Shown one piece after another: positions 21,159 through 31,703 of a stretch of DNA of 64,000 nucleotides (position 1 is its first letter; every line of letters starts with the position of its first letter). The position numbers were made by a program, and so were the translations under genes. The notes under the pieces were generated by a model. That model did not search any database and was not told the origin of the DNA. It saw nothing but the letters and a program-made list of their open reading frames with translations. The DNA comes from Persicaria tinctoria. Taxonomy: Eukaryota > Streptophyta > Magnoliopsida > Caryophyllales > Polygonaceae. Location: contig JBANSL010000017.1 of the NCBI GenBank assembly GCA_037127255.1, positions 44,401,745-44,465,744 on the forward strand, given 5' to 3'.

Positions 21159-22848
21159 AATCACCCCATACTTAAGCTTGCTTGTCCCCAAGCAATAACT
21201 TGGATGGTCATTCAGGGGAAGAGTTTTAAACTCTCAACATCATAGATTCATTCTTATATAACCCTGCAGTCAATTACCATCATTGAAAAGGTACTAGTGT
21301 CACAAATTCATGCATGTGCAAATAAAAAGCAACATCTACTCATAAAAGGAGGGTTATGCCAAAAACATTCATGTGACAAAGCAATAATAATCAAGAGGAC
21401 TTTAATTTAAGCTCATAAATGAATAGATTGGTAAAAGGCTTAAGGTGGGCAATGTTTTGGCAATGTGTTGCTAATAATCCGGGGAAATGGAGTAGTTTCC
21501 AAACTGAATTTCCACATTCCTTCTTCATAAGAATCATCACCTTTCATATTGCTTTTATCAATAATATGCTTTTACCTCTCTAACCTCAGCATTGCCTTCT
21601 CGCGAGTCGCAAACATGGGTTTCATGAATGGCCCCGGATACTTAGTGCTTTGGACTCCTCACAAGTTTGTCCCGTCTCGCCAAACTATTACCTAGCGAGC
21701 AGGGTCGATCTACCTTTATCTCCTGAGGTGATTGGATTTTCTTTCACTCATTTAATTTTCCATATATTTTAAACAATTTCCTACCAAACTCCAATTATGA
21801 TAATAACACAACAACCATATAACATCTCCATAATGTAACATCATTCTCAACATAATCCCCGGATAGGAAATAAGGTAAAGAATGGCAATATTTAGATCAT
21901 GTGGAGCAATGTATGAAAATAAGGCATAATATGGCTTTTGTGATGCATAAGCATAAGTAAGGCTAGGATATAACAATATGAGCATTATATGGAAATGTAA
22001 AGTCCTCCATCCTCTTATCATGCAACATGTCAAAAGCAACATCAAATTTTACCTCCTTTCATGATTTTCAAGAAAATATGCACTTAATTGTGACTTCCCT
22101 TTACTAGGCAATTTCATGCTATATCTCTAATGAATCCAATCTTGCATCGTCGAGTTCCATAGAGCTTCCATGACACTATTTCTTTGAACAATTTACAAGC
22201 AATGTGAGATGTCTTATAGAATTTTGAGTTTTGAGTTTAGCCTTATGCATAAAAATTTAAAATTTACTAAAAATTTCACCATGTAAAACCAAGAACAAGA
22301 ACAAAACATGAAATAATGAAAATGAGCTCTTCCCCCACCCCATACTTAAAATATACAGTGTCCCCACTGTATAAAATCAAATAAAAACAAGAGTAAATGA
22401 AGGAACTCACTGAGTAATGCGTCGAGGAGGGCAGAACAAAGCATATCGAGTAAACTGGTCTTGTCGATATCGAGTACTGTACTCGATATCGAGTATGCTG
22501 TCTGTGTCCAGTGGAATATGAAGTCGAGGAACTTCTTCTGGCTTGGTCAATATCGAGTTGGCCTACTCGATATTGATGAACTTCTGGGCTGCTCCTCTTG
22601 GTCGTTCTCGACTGGCCTAGCCGGTTCCGACTGTTTTTCAGGGACTTCCTATTCCACCTTTCGTGATCCTTTTATGCTTGCCGACCTAAAAGCGTTAGAT
22701 TGCACACAAAGACAAGACTTTCCACATGAAGTATTCTAAACAAAAACAAAAAAAAACAAAACCAAAAGTTCCAAAGTCTCAAAATTCAAAAAGTTTTATA
22801 TACATGCTCTAGATTTTAGAGTAGCTAGGCCAACTTCTCCGTTTGTGC
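21159..22848 (-). other. E3 purine tract and 3' non-coding region
   Basis: In minus orientation it holds the purine tract (21159-21176), the covarying stem in its CTCGCTA/TGGCGAG form (21693-21699 with 21676-21682) and the ACAGTG-GGGA-CACTGT hairpin with internal purine word (22337-22365). GATATC words also sit at 22445-22500. I see no gene. Confidence 0.72.
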
Positions 22849-25698
22849 TCAAGGACCTTTGATGTGCTGCCCGCTTGTGCTTGGCCCTTCTCCTGGATCA
22901 TCTAGGTCCTGATTGTAGTATGCAAGCTCAGCTGAGATGTGGTTGCTTGCATAATCTTCCTTTCCTTTCTTCTTTCTCTTCCCAGTTCTCAGTTTCCGCA
23001 GATTCTCTCGCCACGGGGCCTTACCTCCCCTTAAATTATTGATAAAATTCTTAATGGACCGAGGAGGAGTAGAACTCATACCTGAACTTACCTTTTCGGG
23101 CCCAAAACAAAAATCTTCGGGCTTGGGGTTAGTCGATATCGAGCAGGACGGGTCGATATCGAGTACAGGGACCCCATACTTAGGCTCTTGGCAAGTCTGG
23201 TGCTCAGCAGAGGAAGTCGATTTCGATGAAGTCTGGTCGGTATTGAGTATAGCTTTGGTCGATATCGAGTTGGCCTCTAGTGCTTTCCTTCGTTGTTTGC
23301 TTGATCCCGTGGTTGATGATGCTCTTTACCTCCAGCCATGAAATTTCCTCTTTTGCAGGGCCAAAAGAGAAGTCTAAGACCTCGTCGCCTATGGTGAAGG
23401 TGAGCAATCGCTGTTTGACACTAATCTTGGCATCTGCAGTAGCTAAGAATGGTCTACCAAGAATAATAGGGTTAGTAGGATCTTCAGTACAATCTATTAT
23501 AAGGAAATCAGCTGGAATAAATAATTTACCAACCTAGACAGGGACATTCTCAACCATACCTGTAGGGATGACCACTGTATTATTTTCCATGTATAGCTTG
23601 GCATCCACAGGTTCTATACATCATATCTTCACCTTCCACCAGATTGATAAGGGCATGATGCTCACACTTTCTCCTAATTCACACAAGGACTTATATTTAT
23701 ATTATCCAAATCCCACATTAACAGAAAACTTACCAGGGTCAGGTCTCTTCTCAGGGAAGTGGAGCACTTTGCATTCGTCGGCGACCTCTGAGATGGATCG
23801 CTTCTTGCTTAGGATTTCCTTCAGGAATTTGACATATGCAGGCATCTTTTGCAGATATTCTGCAAAAGGGATAGAGAAATGCAATTCTTGAAGCATATTA
23901 ACAAAACGTTTGAACTTACCTGCAGTGGGATCTTTCAGGGCCATGGAAGGAAAAGGCAGTGTCTTTTTCTGCTTTTGGAGCCAGAACAGACGTCGGAGGT
24001 GTTGTAGAGTCGTCGACATCGGCCATCTTTTCCTCGATATCGACCAAAGGTTCCTCGATATCGACAAGGGTTGTCGATCTCGAGTTGCTGGGCTGTGCAG
24101 TGAAGTCCGAGCTTGGCTTCTGGTCTGTGTCGAGGAGGTTTTTGTCGATATCGACCAAGGGCTCCTCGATATTGAGTTGTTGCTGCTCGTTGTCGAGTTG
24201 CTGCTCTGCTTTGTCTTGGTGCTTTCCGACCTCTGGCTCGTGTAATTGTGCCCGCTCCTGATTTTGATAGTTGCGACGTGTCCGGTCTTCACCTTAGGAT
24301 TTGGTTCTATTTGCCCAGGGAGTTGTCCGGATGGTCGTGGAATCTGCGCCGCGAATTGACCCATTTGAGTCTCAATGCTTCTCTTCCATATGTCTAGCTC
24401 TCCAAATTTTGTATTGATGTTCTGGAACTGGTTGTTAATGGTGCCTTGATTCCGGCGCATCTCTTCGAGGATGAGCTTTAAGTCATCCTTCTTTTTATCC
24501 CTTTCTTGATGTCCTGGAGATCTGTATGGTGGGAGGTTCCTAGGAGGACCTTGGTTCCATTGTGGTTGATAGAACCTTTGATCCCCCATATAGCGATTGG
24601 GACCCCCTGCATAAACTACCTCTTCGTGTGTCTCTGCCATCCTAACTTGCTCTGTGTGTGGGCACTCAGTAGTGGTGTGCCGCTGTGATCCGCATTCGAT
24701 GCAAGGCTGGTTGACAGAGAGATACTTGACTTGCTTGAGGAGCTTGCGATTTTGGTCTCTGTAGAATTGCTCCCTAACATCTGGGTCAACCTTCTTGGAA
24801 GCTTCATAGAGGGGCATAGATGGTTCTCCTCATAGTTTGTGGTAGCCCCATACTTGTTGTCATAGTTGGTGAGCTTGTCAAGTACACCCCATGCGTCAGC
24901 TGGTGGCATCGTCAGATACTCGTATCGAGTATACTGGTTGATCATGTCCTTAGTGACTTGGTCAAGAGAGTTTAAGAAGATCTCCTGAATGACATAGGGT
25001 GGTTGTCCATGGGTAGGGCAAGATCCCAGTAGCTCTTTGTATCATTCACATGCTTTTGTTGGCGGCTCCCCATGCTTCTGTTTGAAAGTTGTAATCTTCT
25101 GGCGGAGGAATGATGTCTTGGCAGGAGGGAAGAATTTGTTGAGAAACTCTTGCTCCACTTGGGCCCATGTTGTGAGGGATCTTGGTTTCAGTTCTTCTAG
25201 CCACTTTAATGCAGGTCCGGAGAGGGACCAACGAAAGGCCTTCATCTTCACATATTCCAGAGTAGTACCTTCAGCAAGAGTACGACACATGTCATAAAAA
25301 TTGGTAATATCTTCAAGAGGGCATTCATTAAATTTTCCATAAAAAGCATTATTTTTAAGTTCTATAAGGAATTGAGTGCGAATTTCAAAAGAATTTTCAG
25401 GGATTAGAATAGCCGATTCAGGCACGACGAGAGTCGGGTGCATGTAATCCTTTGCAGTGGTTGGGTATTGGGCAAGCTCAGCTTCTGCTTGCCTTGCGCT
25501 CTTAGCTTCCTGTTCCCTTCCTGCTCTCTCAACAGGGATAGCAGTATCCTTGGCGGCTAGTTCCCTTGTAAGCCTCTCAATCAGCTGTTCTTGTGTTTCT
25601 GCAGCCGCCATGGCTATTTTCAGTTTAGCTTTGATGTGTATAAGGCGCTCCGGTTCGTCTAAGACGTCAAACTCAGGTGTTTGACCAGAACGACGCAT
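22849..25698 (-). pseudogene. gag-pro: E3 gag - zinc knuckle - protease remnant with a basic tail
   Basis: Gag starts at 25698. A TGA at 25042-25044 falls two codons after the position where E1 has its TAG. Frameshifts follow near 24810, 24245 and 23930, and a stop at 23702-23704. The knuckle CIECGSQRHTTTECPH is near 24680. The linker on its own frame reads VDIDK/VDIEE repeats written with TCGATATCGA. Protease fragments lie at 23700-23205. The downstream frame contains PKYGVPVLDIDPS and then a tail near 23079-22849 with KLRTGKRKKKGKED in place of the integrase-like tail of E1/E4. That basic run could be a nuclear or nucleic-acid-binding signal (inference). Dead copy. Confidence 0.8.
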
Positions 25699-25761
25699 AT
25701 ACCTGTAAAGTAACTCAAAGTAGACGTGATATTTTAACTACCTAAGGCGCGAATTATAGCT

Positions 25762-25779
25762 TCCCCGACAACGGCGCCA
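25762..25779 (-). other. Primer-binding site of E3 (tRNA-Asp type, one mismatch)
   Basis: The minus strand reads TGGCGCCGTTGTCGGGGA, one transition away from the E1 and E2 site. Confidence 0.88.
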
Positions 25780-25783
25780 ATTT

Positions 25784-27376
25784 TTTGGTAGGAGGAAATT
25801 GAGACTTGCAATAAAATATAAATAAATCAAAGCAAACCATATTTCGTCCTTTGCAAATAATTACAAGACTCCCTCCCTATGCAGTGGTGGGAAGTCAGGA
25901 TCGGTCCACGAGGAAGCGTTTCAGCGGATCCTAGGCAGCGGAGAAATCTCACGGACAGAAGTCAACCACAGGTTGTCGATCTCGACTAGGGCTAGTCGAC
26001 AGAACATCGGACAAGTCGAACAACGCAGCAGCAGTCACAGATGGTTGTCGATATAGAGTAAGTTCTACTCGATATCAAGTAAACTTGTCGATGTCGTGGA
26101 TGGTCTTGTCGAGTACCTGCACAGGAGAAGCTACGACGATCTGGGGTCGAAAATCAGTAACTCGATATCGACCAGAAGTTGTCGATATCAAGAAAGGTAG
26201 AAATTTAAAACGAAAGAAAGTAAAGACAAGGCTTTGTAGGACTTCGAAATAAACTTTATGTAAAAGACTTCCAAGATTGAGGTTTGCAACAACAATAACC
26301 AAGCATGCATAAGGCAAGAATAAAACATGTAATCATGTAACTTGCATCAAAGGATTAAGCTTTCGCCTTTTCTAAAAATTAGACAACTTTTTCAAGAAAC
26401 CCTAATTGTCTCTACTGATTTTATGTTTACAATCCAAGTTGTTAGCATGGAATAACATAAATAACTATATCTAAATCTCTTTATCTAAAAGCTTAAAGAT
26501 AAATAACTGGAATAACATAAATAAATCCAAAAAGGAAATTATATCTAAAGTAGCAAAATATCTTCTTGTGTGGGTAGATCTTCTCTTGATAGAACTTGGA
26601 TAGAATCGGACTCCTTTCGTCCCAAGGAAACCCAAAACCGTGTAGGACAGCTCAAACCGCGTAACGCGGTCTAGGATGGCGCTCCTCGATATGGAGTAAA
26701 GTACTCGATATCGAGTAAAGTTGGCGTCGACTTCAGCTTCAGCGGCATGCTCGAGTAGTTGGTCCTCTACATGGCTCGGGTGCGCGCTTCTGGTGTTGTC
26801 GATATCGAGTAGATTACTCGATATCGAGGAAATTGGCTTCATCGACTTGGCTGGCTTGGCTTTGGTCGAGCAACTCTCTTAGACATTGCTCGGACATGTG
26901 ACTTTGGTCTTGTCGATATCGAGGAGAGTCATCGATATCGAGTAAGTGGTGCCCGGCATGTCTTCATCTTCGGCTTCTCGATCGGCTTATGTTCCTCGAC
27001 TCCGGGTTGGTCTTTAGGGCTTTGTCGATATCAAGTAGAGTACTCGATATCGAGTAACTTTCTGGAGTCGGGTAACTTTGCCTTCAGTTCCTCGATCTGG
27101 TGCTCCTTGATCAGTGATGTGCCCGGACATTGTTTGTCGATATCGACGAAAAGAAGTCGATATCGGGTAATCTTCAGCCTCCGTCTTTGCTTCTTGGTTT
27201 TTTCCCGAAATGGCTCCAAATTTTGTAATATTAAACCAAAACTTATGTAGATCTCCATTTCTTGCAAATAAGCACATATTATATAAATTCAACATATTCC
27301 CATCCCGAACTATGCAAAGTGTATAGAATATGGAGCTAAAATGTGCATTTCAACATGGCTATTTTAGTGGACATCA
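25784..27376 (-). repeat. E3 5' LTR, promoter segment deleted
   Basis: Matches 1900-3301 plus 20588-21158 but lacks about 370 bases at 26450, including the TATA phrase. The junction carries AATAACATAAATAACTATAT, similar to sequence about 60 bases away, which suggests a templated repair filler. It contains the uninterrupted E2 target (near 26797-26815). It is followed by AGCGG and the host pseudogene. Confidence 0.88.
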
Positions 27377-27503
27377 AGCGGCGACTGTTGACATGAAGAA
27401 TATTGTAGATATGAAGGTAAAAATAGGCACTGCTGGCATGGGTACTACAAACATGGTAAAGAAAGTAATTTAACATCAGAGGAATGATTTGAAAAATACT
27501 TAC

Positions 27504-28577
27504 AACCAAGAATAATATAGCACCCCTGAAATGACCATTCTTGTTCTTTTCCCAACTTTTCTTTGCGTCAACCAAACTTTCCAACACGAGAGCACACCAA
27601 TATATCTCTTTCATGTCATCCAATTCAGGAACTACTCTTATTAAACTTTGGTTGGCATGTCCGTTTCATAGAGTATCAACCAAGAAAGAGTCGAATATAA
27701 CAATAAAATTTACGAGGAATTGGACACCACATTCAGTGTTAGCTATCAATTTGTCCATAACCATAGCTGATGTTATATTATCCTGAACCTCAAATGTGTT
27801 TCTCCAAGTCTTCACAAGACTAAAATTCTCTTTAGTTGTTTTTCTTCCAACTAAAACCTTCCCCATTAGCAAACCCAATGTGATATGCACATCTAAATCC
27901 GTAATTTCAAGTTCTTCTCCATTAGCCATCATCAAGCAACACTTGTTAGGATCAAACAGATCCACTAACCAATATGAAATATATGGTGGTAGGGAAACAA
28001 TATTCAAGTTGAACAAAAATCCAAACCCAATATCTTGAATGAATTTCTTCTGTTTGTCATTCATTTTTTGCAATGATGACACAAGAAAGCGGGGGCTTGA
28101 ACGCGTCTTCAAAGATTGGAAATGTTTTTGTCTGGTGTTCCTCTCGTTCTTCACAATCATCTATCTATTTCCCATGTTGGGTTGTATGTCAGTGGGTTCC
28201 GTTTGCTCATCATATGGGATGTTATGCACAGTTGGGTTTACTGGTTGAACAACCATCACATTAGGTGAATGGCCATGCAAACCTGCAATTTCAAGGGCTT
28301 CCAAAGCAATAATGCTAATAGGAAGAACAGTCACAGGGGAAACTTCTTACTTACTGTTTTTTTGAACAAGCGGTTGCAAATCTTTGGATTCAAGTGACCT
28401 ACAACCCTCCCCATCTTCACAGGCTTTATCAAGCTCAGTATCATCAAACAGTTCATCTTTGAAGGGAGGTGAATCTCTAGATAAATCAACTACTGGAGGT
28501 TTAACCACATATCTTTTTTATCTCTTGGAAACTCGATTTGGACTGTCTACAACAGGTGAATCACTCAAACTTTGTGG
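27504..28577 (-). pseudogene. Main exon of a broken plant mobile-domain/Ulp1-associated-type gene
   Basis: One minus-strand frame runs from about 28577 to a GTAAGT donor at 27503. In-frame stops are at 28518-28520, 28347-28349, 28161-28163 and 27666-27668, with no frameshift. The core (FQDI-type: SLQKMNDKQKKFIQDIGFG, YWLVDLFDPNKCCLMMANGE, DLDVHITLGLLMGK, then IYWCALVLESLVDAKKSW) resembles the N-terminal module of plant proteins that combine a mobile-domain-like region with an Ulp1 protease, many of them carried by Mutator-like elements (family resemblance from memory). The exon ends in phase 0 and the next exon at 1850 resumes in phase 0. The upstream edge is approximate. Confidence 0.65.
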
Positions 28578-28878
28578 CCTTTACCTATTTAATGAACACT
28601 GAAAACTAATTTCTACAAATATTGCATGTAATGTCGTTGTAAAAGAAGGCAGTTTATACGATATGAATTTCAAAATTGAATGATAAATCCATCACATTAA
28701 CTACACATTCTAATGCGGAAGTCATTAAATTAGCAAAGGTAGCTCTTGGAAGGTTGAATAACTGTTTGATTATAAACATTCAAACCTCTTGTATAACTGC
28801 CATTTCCCGCTTTTTGTGAAAACTAAACTCTAATCGCTCTAATTGAAACTGTAATCAACAGAAAATAGGAAATCAAAC

Positions 28879-28897
28879 CTTTTGGATCTGATGACAT
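28879..28897 (-). pseudogene. Probable first coding exon of the broken gene
   Basis: The ATG at 28897-28895 encodes MSSDPK and is followed by AG|GTTTGATT, a possible donor at 28878. A minus-strand TATAAATA lies at 29042-29049, about 145 bases upstream. The very short exon is plausible from spacing only. Confidence 0.35.
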
Positions 28898-29041
28898 GTT
28901 GATGTATATGGTAGATCTAGTCCCAACAAGCGTTTAATCAAATGTGAAGCAAACTCGCAGAGCAAGAGAGATTAGATTTAGGTGGAGGATGAAACAAATG
29001 ACCATGATCGACACCTTCTTGTATGAGAAAAGCGGTTTAGG

Positions 29042-29049
29042 TATTTATA
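29042..29049 (-). promoter_or_regulatory. Candidate TATA box of the broken gene
   Basis: The minus strand reads TATAAATA in GTATAAATACC, upstream of the candidate ATG at 28897. The stretch 28898-29219 otherwise holds only AT-rich sequence with no feature I can support. Confidence 0.4.
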
Positions 29050-29219
29050 CTGGGTGCTTTTTCTATTTTTTTCAGGGAAAACAATTTTTCTTTTATTTTT
29101 TGTAAAAATATGAAAAGTGTTTAATACCTTATTTATTGCTTATTACATAGGTTATAATTGCACACATGAACTTTATTTTTCCACAAGATGATCCTTTATT
29201 TGGGACATTCTAATGTTAT

Positions 29220-30830
29220 GTTGCACAACATTGTGTTATTTTTACTCAACAATAGATTATATTTGCACAATAATCAAGGTTTGTGAAATATGCTCAATAA
29301 ACTATGATTGCAGAACATGGGGGATTAGTGGAAATTTGTTCAACTTGATCTTATTTTTGCTAAACAATAGATTATTTTTGCACAAATATTGAGACTTGTG
29401 AAATTGTGCTCAATATAATCTTATTTTTTCTCAATATAATTTTTATACTTTCTCAATAGATTATTGCACAACATGGTCTTATTATTGCTCATCAATAGAC
29501 TATGATTGCACATCATGGTGTATTTGTGAAAATTTGCTCAACAACATCTTATTTTTGCTCAACAATAGTTTATATTTACACAACAATCGAGACTTGTGGA
29601 TTTGTGCTCAACATGATCTTATTTTTTCTCAATTTAATTTTATACCTTTTCAATAGATTATTGCATAATATGGTCTTATTTTTACTTATCAATAGAATAA
29701 AATTGCACAATATGAGGGATTGGTGAAAATTTGCTCAACATGATCTTATTTTTGCTCAACAATAGTTTTTATTTGTACAACAATCGAGACCTGTGAATTT
29801 ATGTACAACATGATCTTATTTTTTCTCAATATAATTTTATACTTTTTCAATATATTATTGCACAACATGATCTTATTTTTGCTTATCAATAGAATAAAAT
29901 TGCACAATATGGGCGATTGATGAAAATTTGCTCAACATCATCTTAGTTTTGCTAACCAATAGTTTATTTTTGCATTACAATCGAGACTTGTGAAATTGTT
30001 CTCAACATGATCTTAGTTTTTTCAATATAATTTTATACTTTTTCAATAGATTATTGGACAACATGTTCTTATTTTTGGTGAAAATTTGCTCAACATTATC
30101 TCAGTTTTGCTAAACAATAGTTTATATTTGCACAACAAACTAGACTTGTGAAATTTTGCTCAACATGATCTTATTTTCTCTCAACATGTTTTCATACATT
30201 CTGACCAGATTATTGCACAACATGGTCTTATTTTTTGTCATCAACAGAATAAAATTGCACAACATGTGGGGTTGGTGAAAATTTGCTCAACATCATCTTA
30301 GTTTTGCTCAAAAATAGTTTATATTTGCACCACAAACGAGGCTTTAGAAATTTTGCTCAACATGATCTTATTTTCTCTCAATATGTTTTTATATTTTCTC
30401 AATTGATTATTGCAGAACATGGTCTTATTTTTTCTCATCAATAGACTATAATTGCACAACATGGGCGCTTGGTGAAAATTTGCTCAACATCATCTTATTT
30501 TAACCCAACAATAGTTTATATTTACACAACTATTGAGAGTTTTGAAATTGTGCTCAACATTATTTTATTTTTTCTCAATATGTTTTCATACTTTCTCTAT
30601 AGATTATTGCACAACATGGTCTTATTTTTGCTCATTAATAGATTATAATTGCACAACATGGGCTTTTGGTGGAAATTTGCTAAACATTATCTTATTTTTG
30701 CTCAACAATAGTTTATATTTGCACAACTACTGAGACTTGTGAAATTGTGCTCAACATAATTTTATTTTTTATTAATGTTATTTTATATTTATTCAATAGA
30801 TTATTTCTCAACGTAGTATTGTTTTATAAG
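29220..30830. repeat. Tandem array, 197-bp period built from three related sub-units
   Basis: The anchor TTATTG-C-ACAACATGGTCTT recurs at 29461, 29658, 29855, 30051, 30210, 30407 and 30604, with a last weak copy at 30801. Spacings are 197, 197, 196, 159, 197, 197 and 197. Each period contains three related units of about 70, 70 and 57 bases, each beginning with a form of GCTCAACATGATCTTATTTT. It is therefore a higher-order repeat. The 159-bp unit lost about 38 bases. No coding potential. It may be a local minisatellite or part of an unrecognised element. Confidence 0.85.
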
Positions 30831-31703
30831 TAAACAATAATGATAAAATCTGAAATTCGATGAGTACCGCAGACAAAATTGTGCTGACATAGAGAAAAGA
30901 ATACACAAACTTGTCTTATTACCTGATAAAATCTAAAATATTATTCTATAATATTGAATTAATGATTATTTTGGAACATAAATGTCATTTATAATGTCTA
31001 AGATATATTCTTTCGTAGTAGTACTTTTATATAGTACCGATGACAGAATTGAGCTGGCAGCCTTATTTTGAATGCTTTATCCTCCTCTTGAACTTATCTA
31101 TTGAAATCATTTCGTCTGCAAAGTATAGTCAATGCAAGTGTAGTAATGGATTGAAGTGCAGTAATGCTGACACCATAATATGAATGCTAGTGCATTGATG
31201 GATTCAAGCGCAGTAAATGAGAATACATAAATGGATCATTCATTCAATTGGATTAATTTCAGTAATCACATGATTCGAATGTATTTGATAGAGATATATC
31301 AATGTGACACATCATGGCACTTAAATAAGCATATATTCGAAAGGAGACTTCAAAATCTCGTCCAATACTAAGGGGTCAAAGTTTAGTTTGTCAAATGAAA
31401 TATTGGGTGCAATTTAGGAATGGATATCATCAAATCAACTATATGAATAGAATACACCAGTTATAAACACAAGCCTACAAAATTTGCACCTCCGGTGCAA
31501 ATTTTCTATGATTCAAGTGGAGTGCTGACATGAGCAATCAAAGTGTAATAAGGAATGGGGAGTTCATTGTATTATTCAAGCAATCAATGTATAATGTATC
31601 AAAGTTTAGTGAATGGAAGTGTAGTAATGGATTGAAGTTCAGTAATGCTGACATAGTAATGTGAATGCAAGTACCGATGACATAAATGTACGTCATTCAT
31701 AAT
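30831..31703. other. AT-rich spacer with one dispersed duplication
   Basis: No gene is seen. A phrase of about 50 bases containing GTAGTAATGGATTGAAGTGC (from 31138) recurs diverged near 31617. The bases at 31699-31703 (ATAAT) would be the left target duplication of the chromovirus LTR, but the partner is not in the window. Confidence 0.5.

Larger units (their letters stand above)
1900..27376 (-). mobile_element. E3: Athila-type non-autonomous LTR retrotransposon, outermost of a three-level nest
   Basis: The element is minus-strand: 5' LTR 25784-27376, primer site 25762-25779, gag-protease remnant 25698-22849, 3' non-coding region and purine tract to 21159, 3' LTR 1900-3301 plus 20588-21158. 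The LTR ends form TGATGT...ACATCA. Its 3' LTR was later hit by E2. With E2 and its duplicated site removed, E3 itself is about 8.2 kb. It has no reverse transcriptase, RNase H or integrase. Its coding region has several frameshifts and stops, and its 5' LTR has lost the promoter segment, so it is dead. It is the oldest of the three by nesting. Confidence 0.92.
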
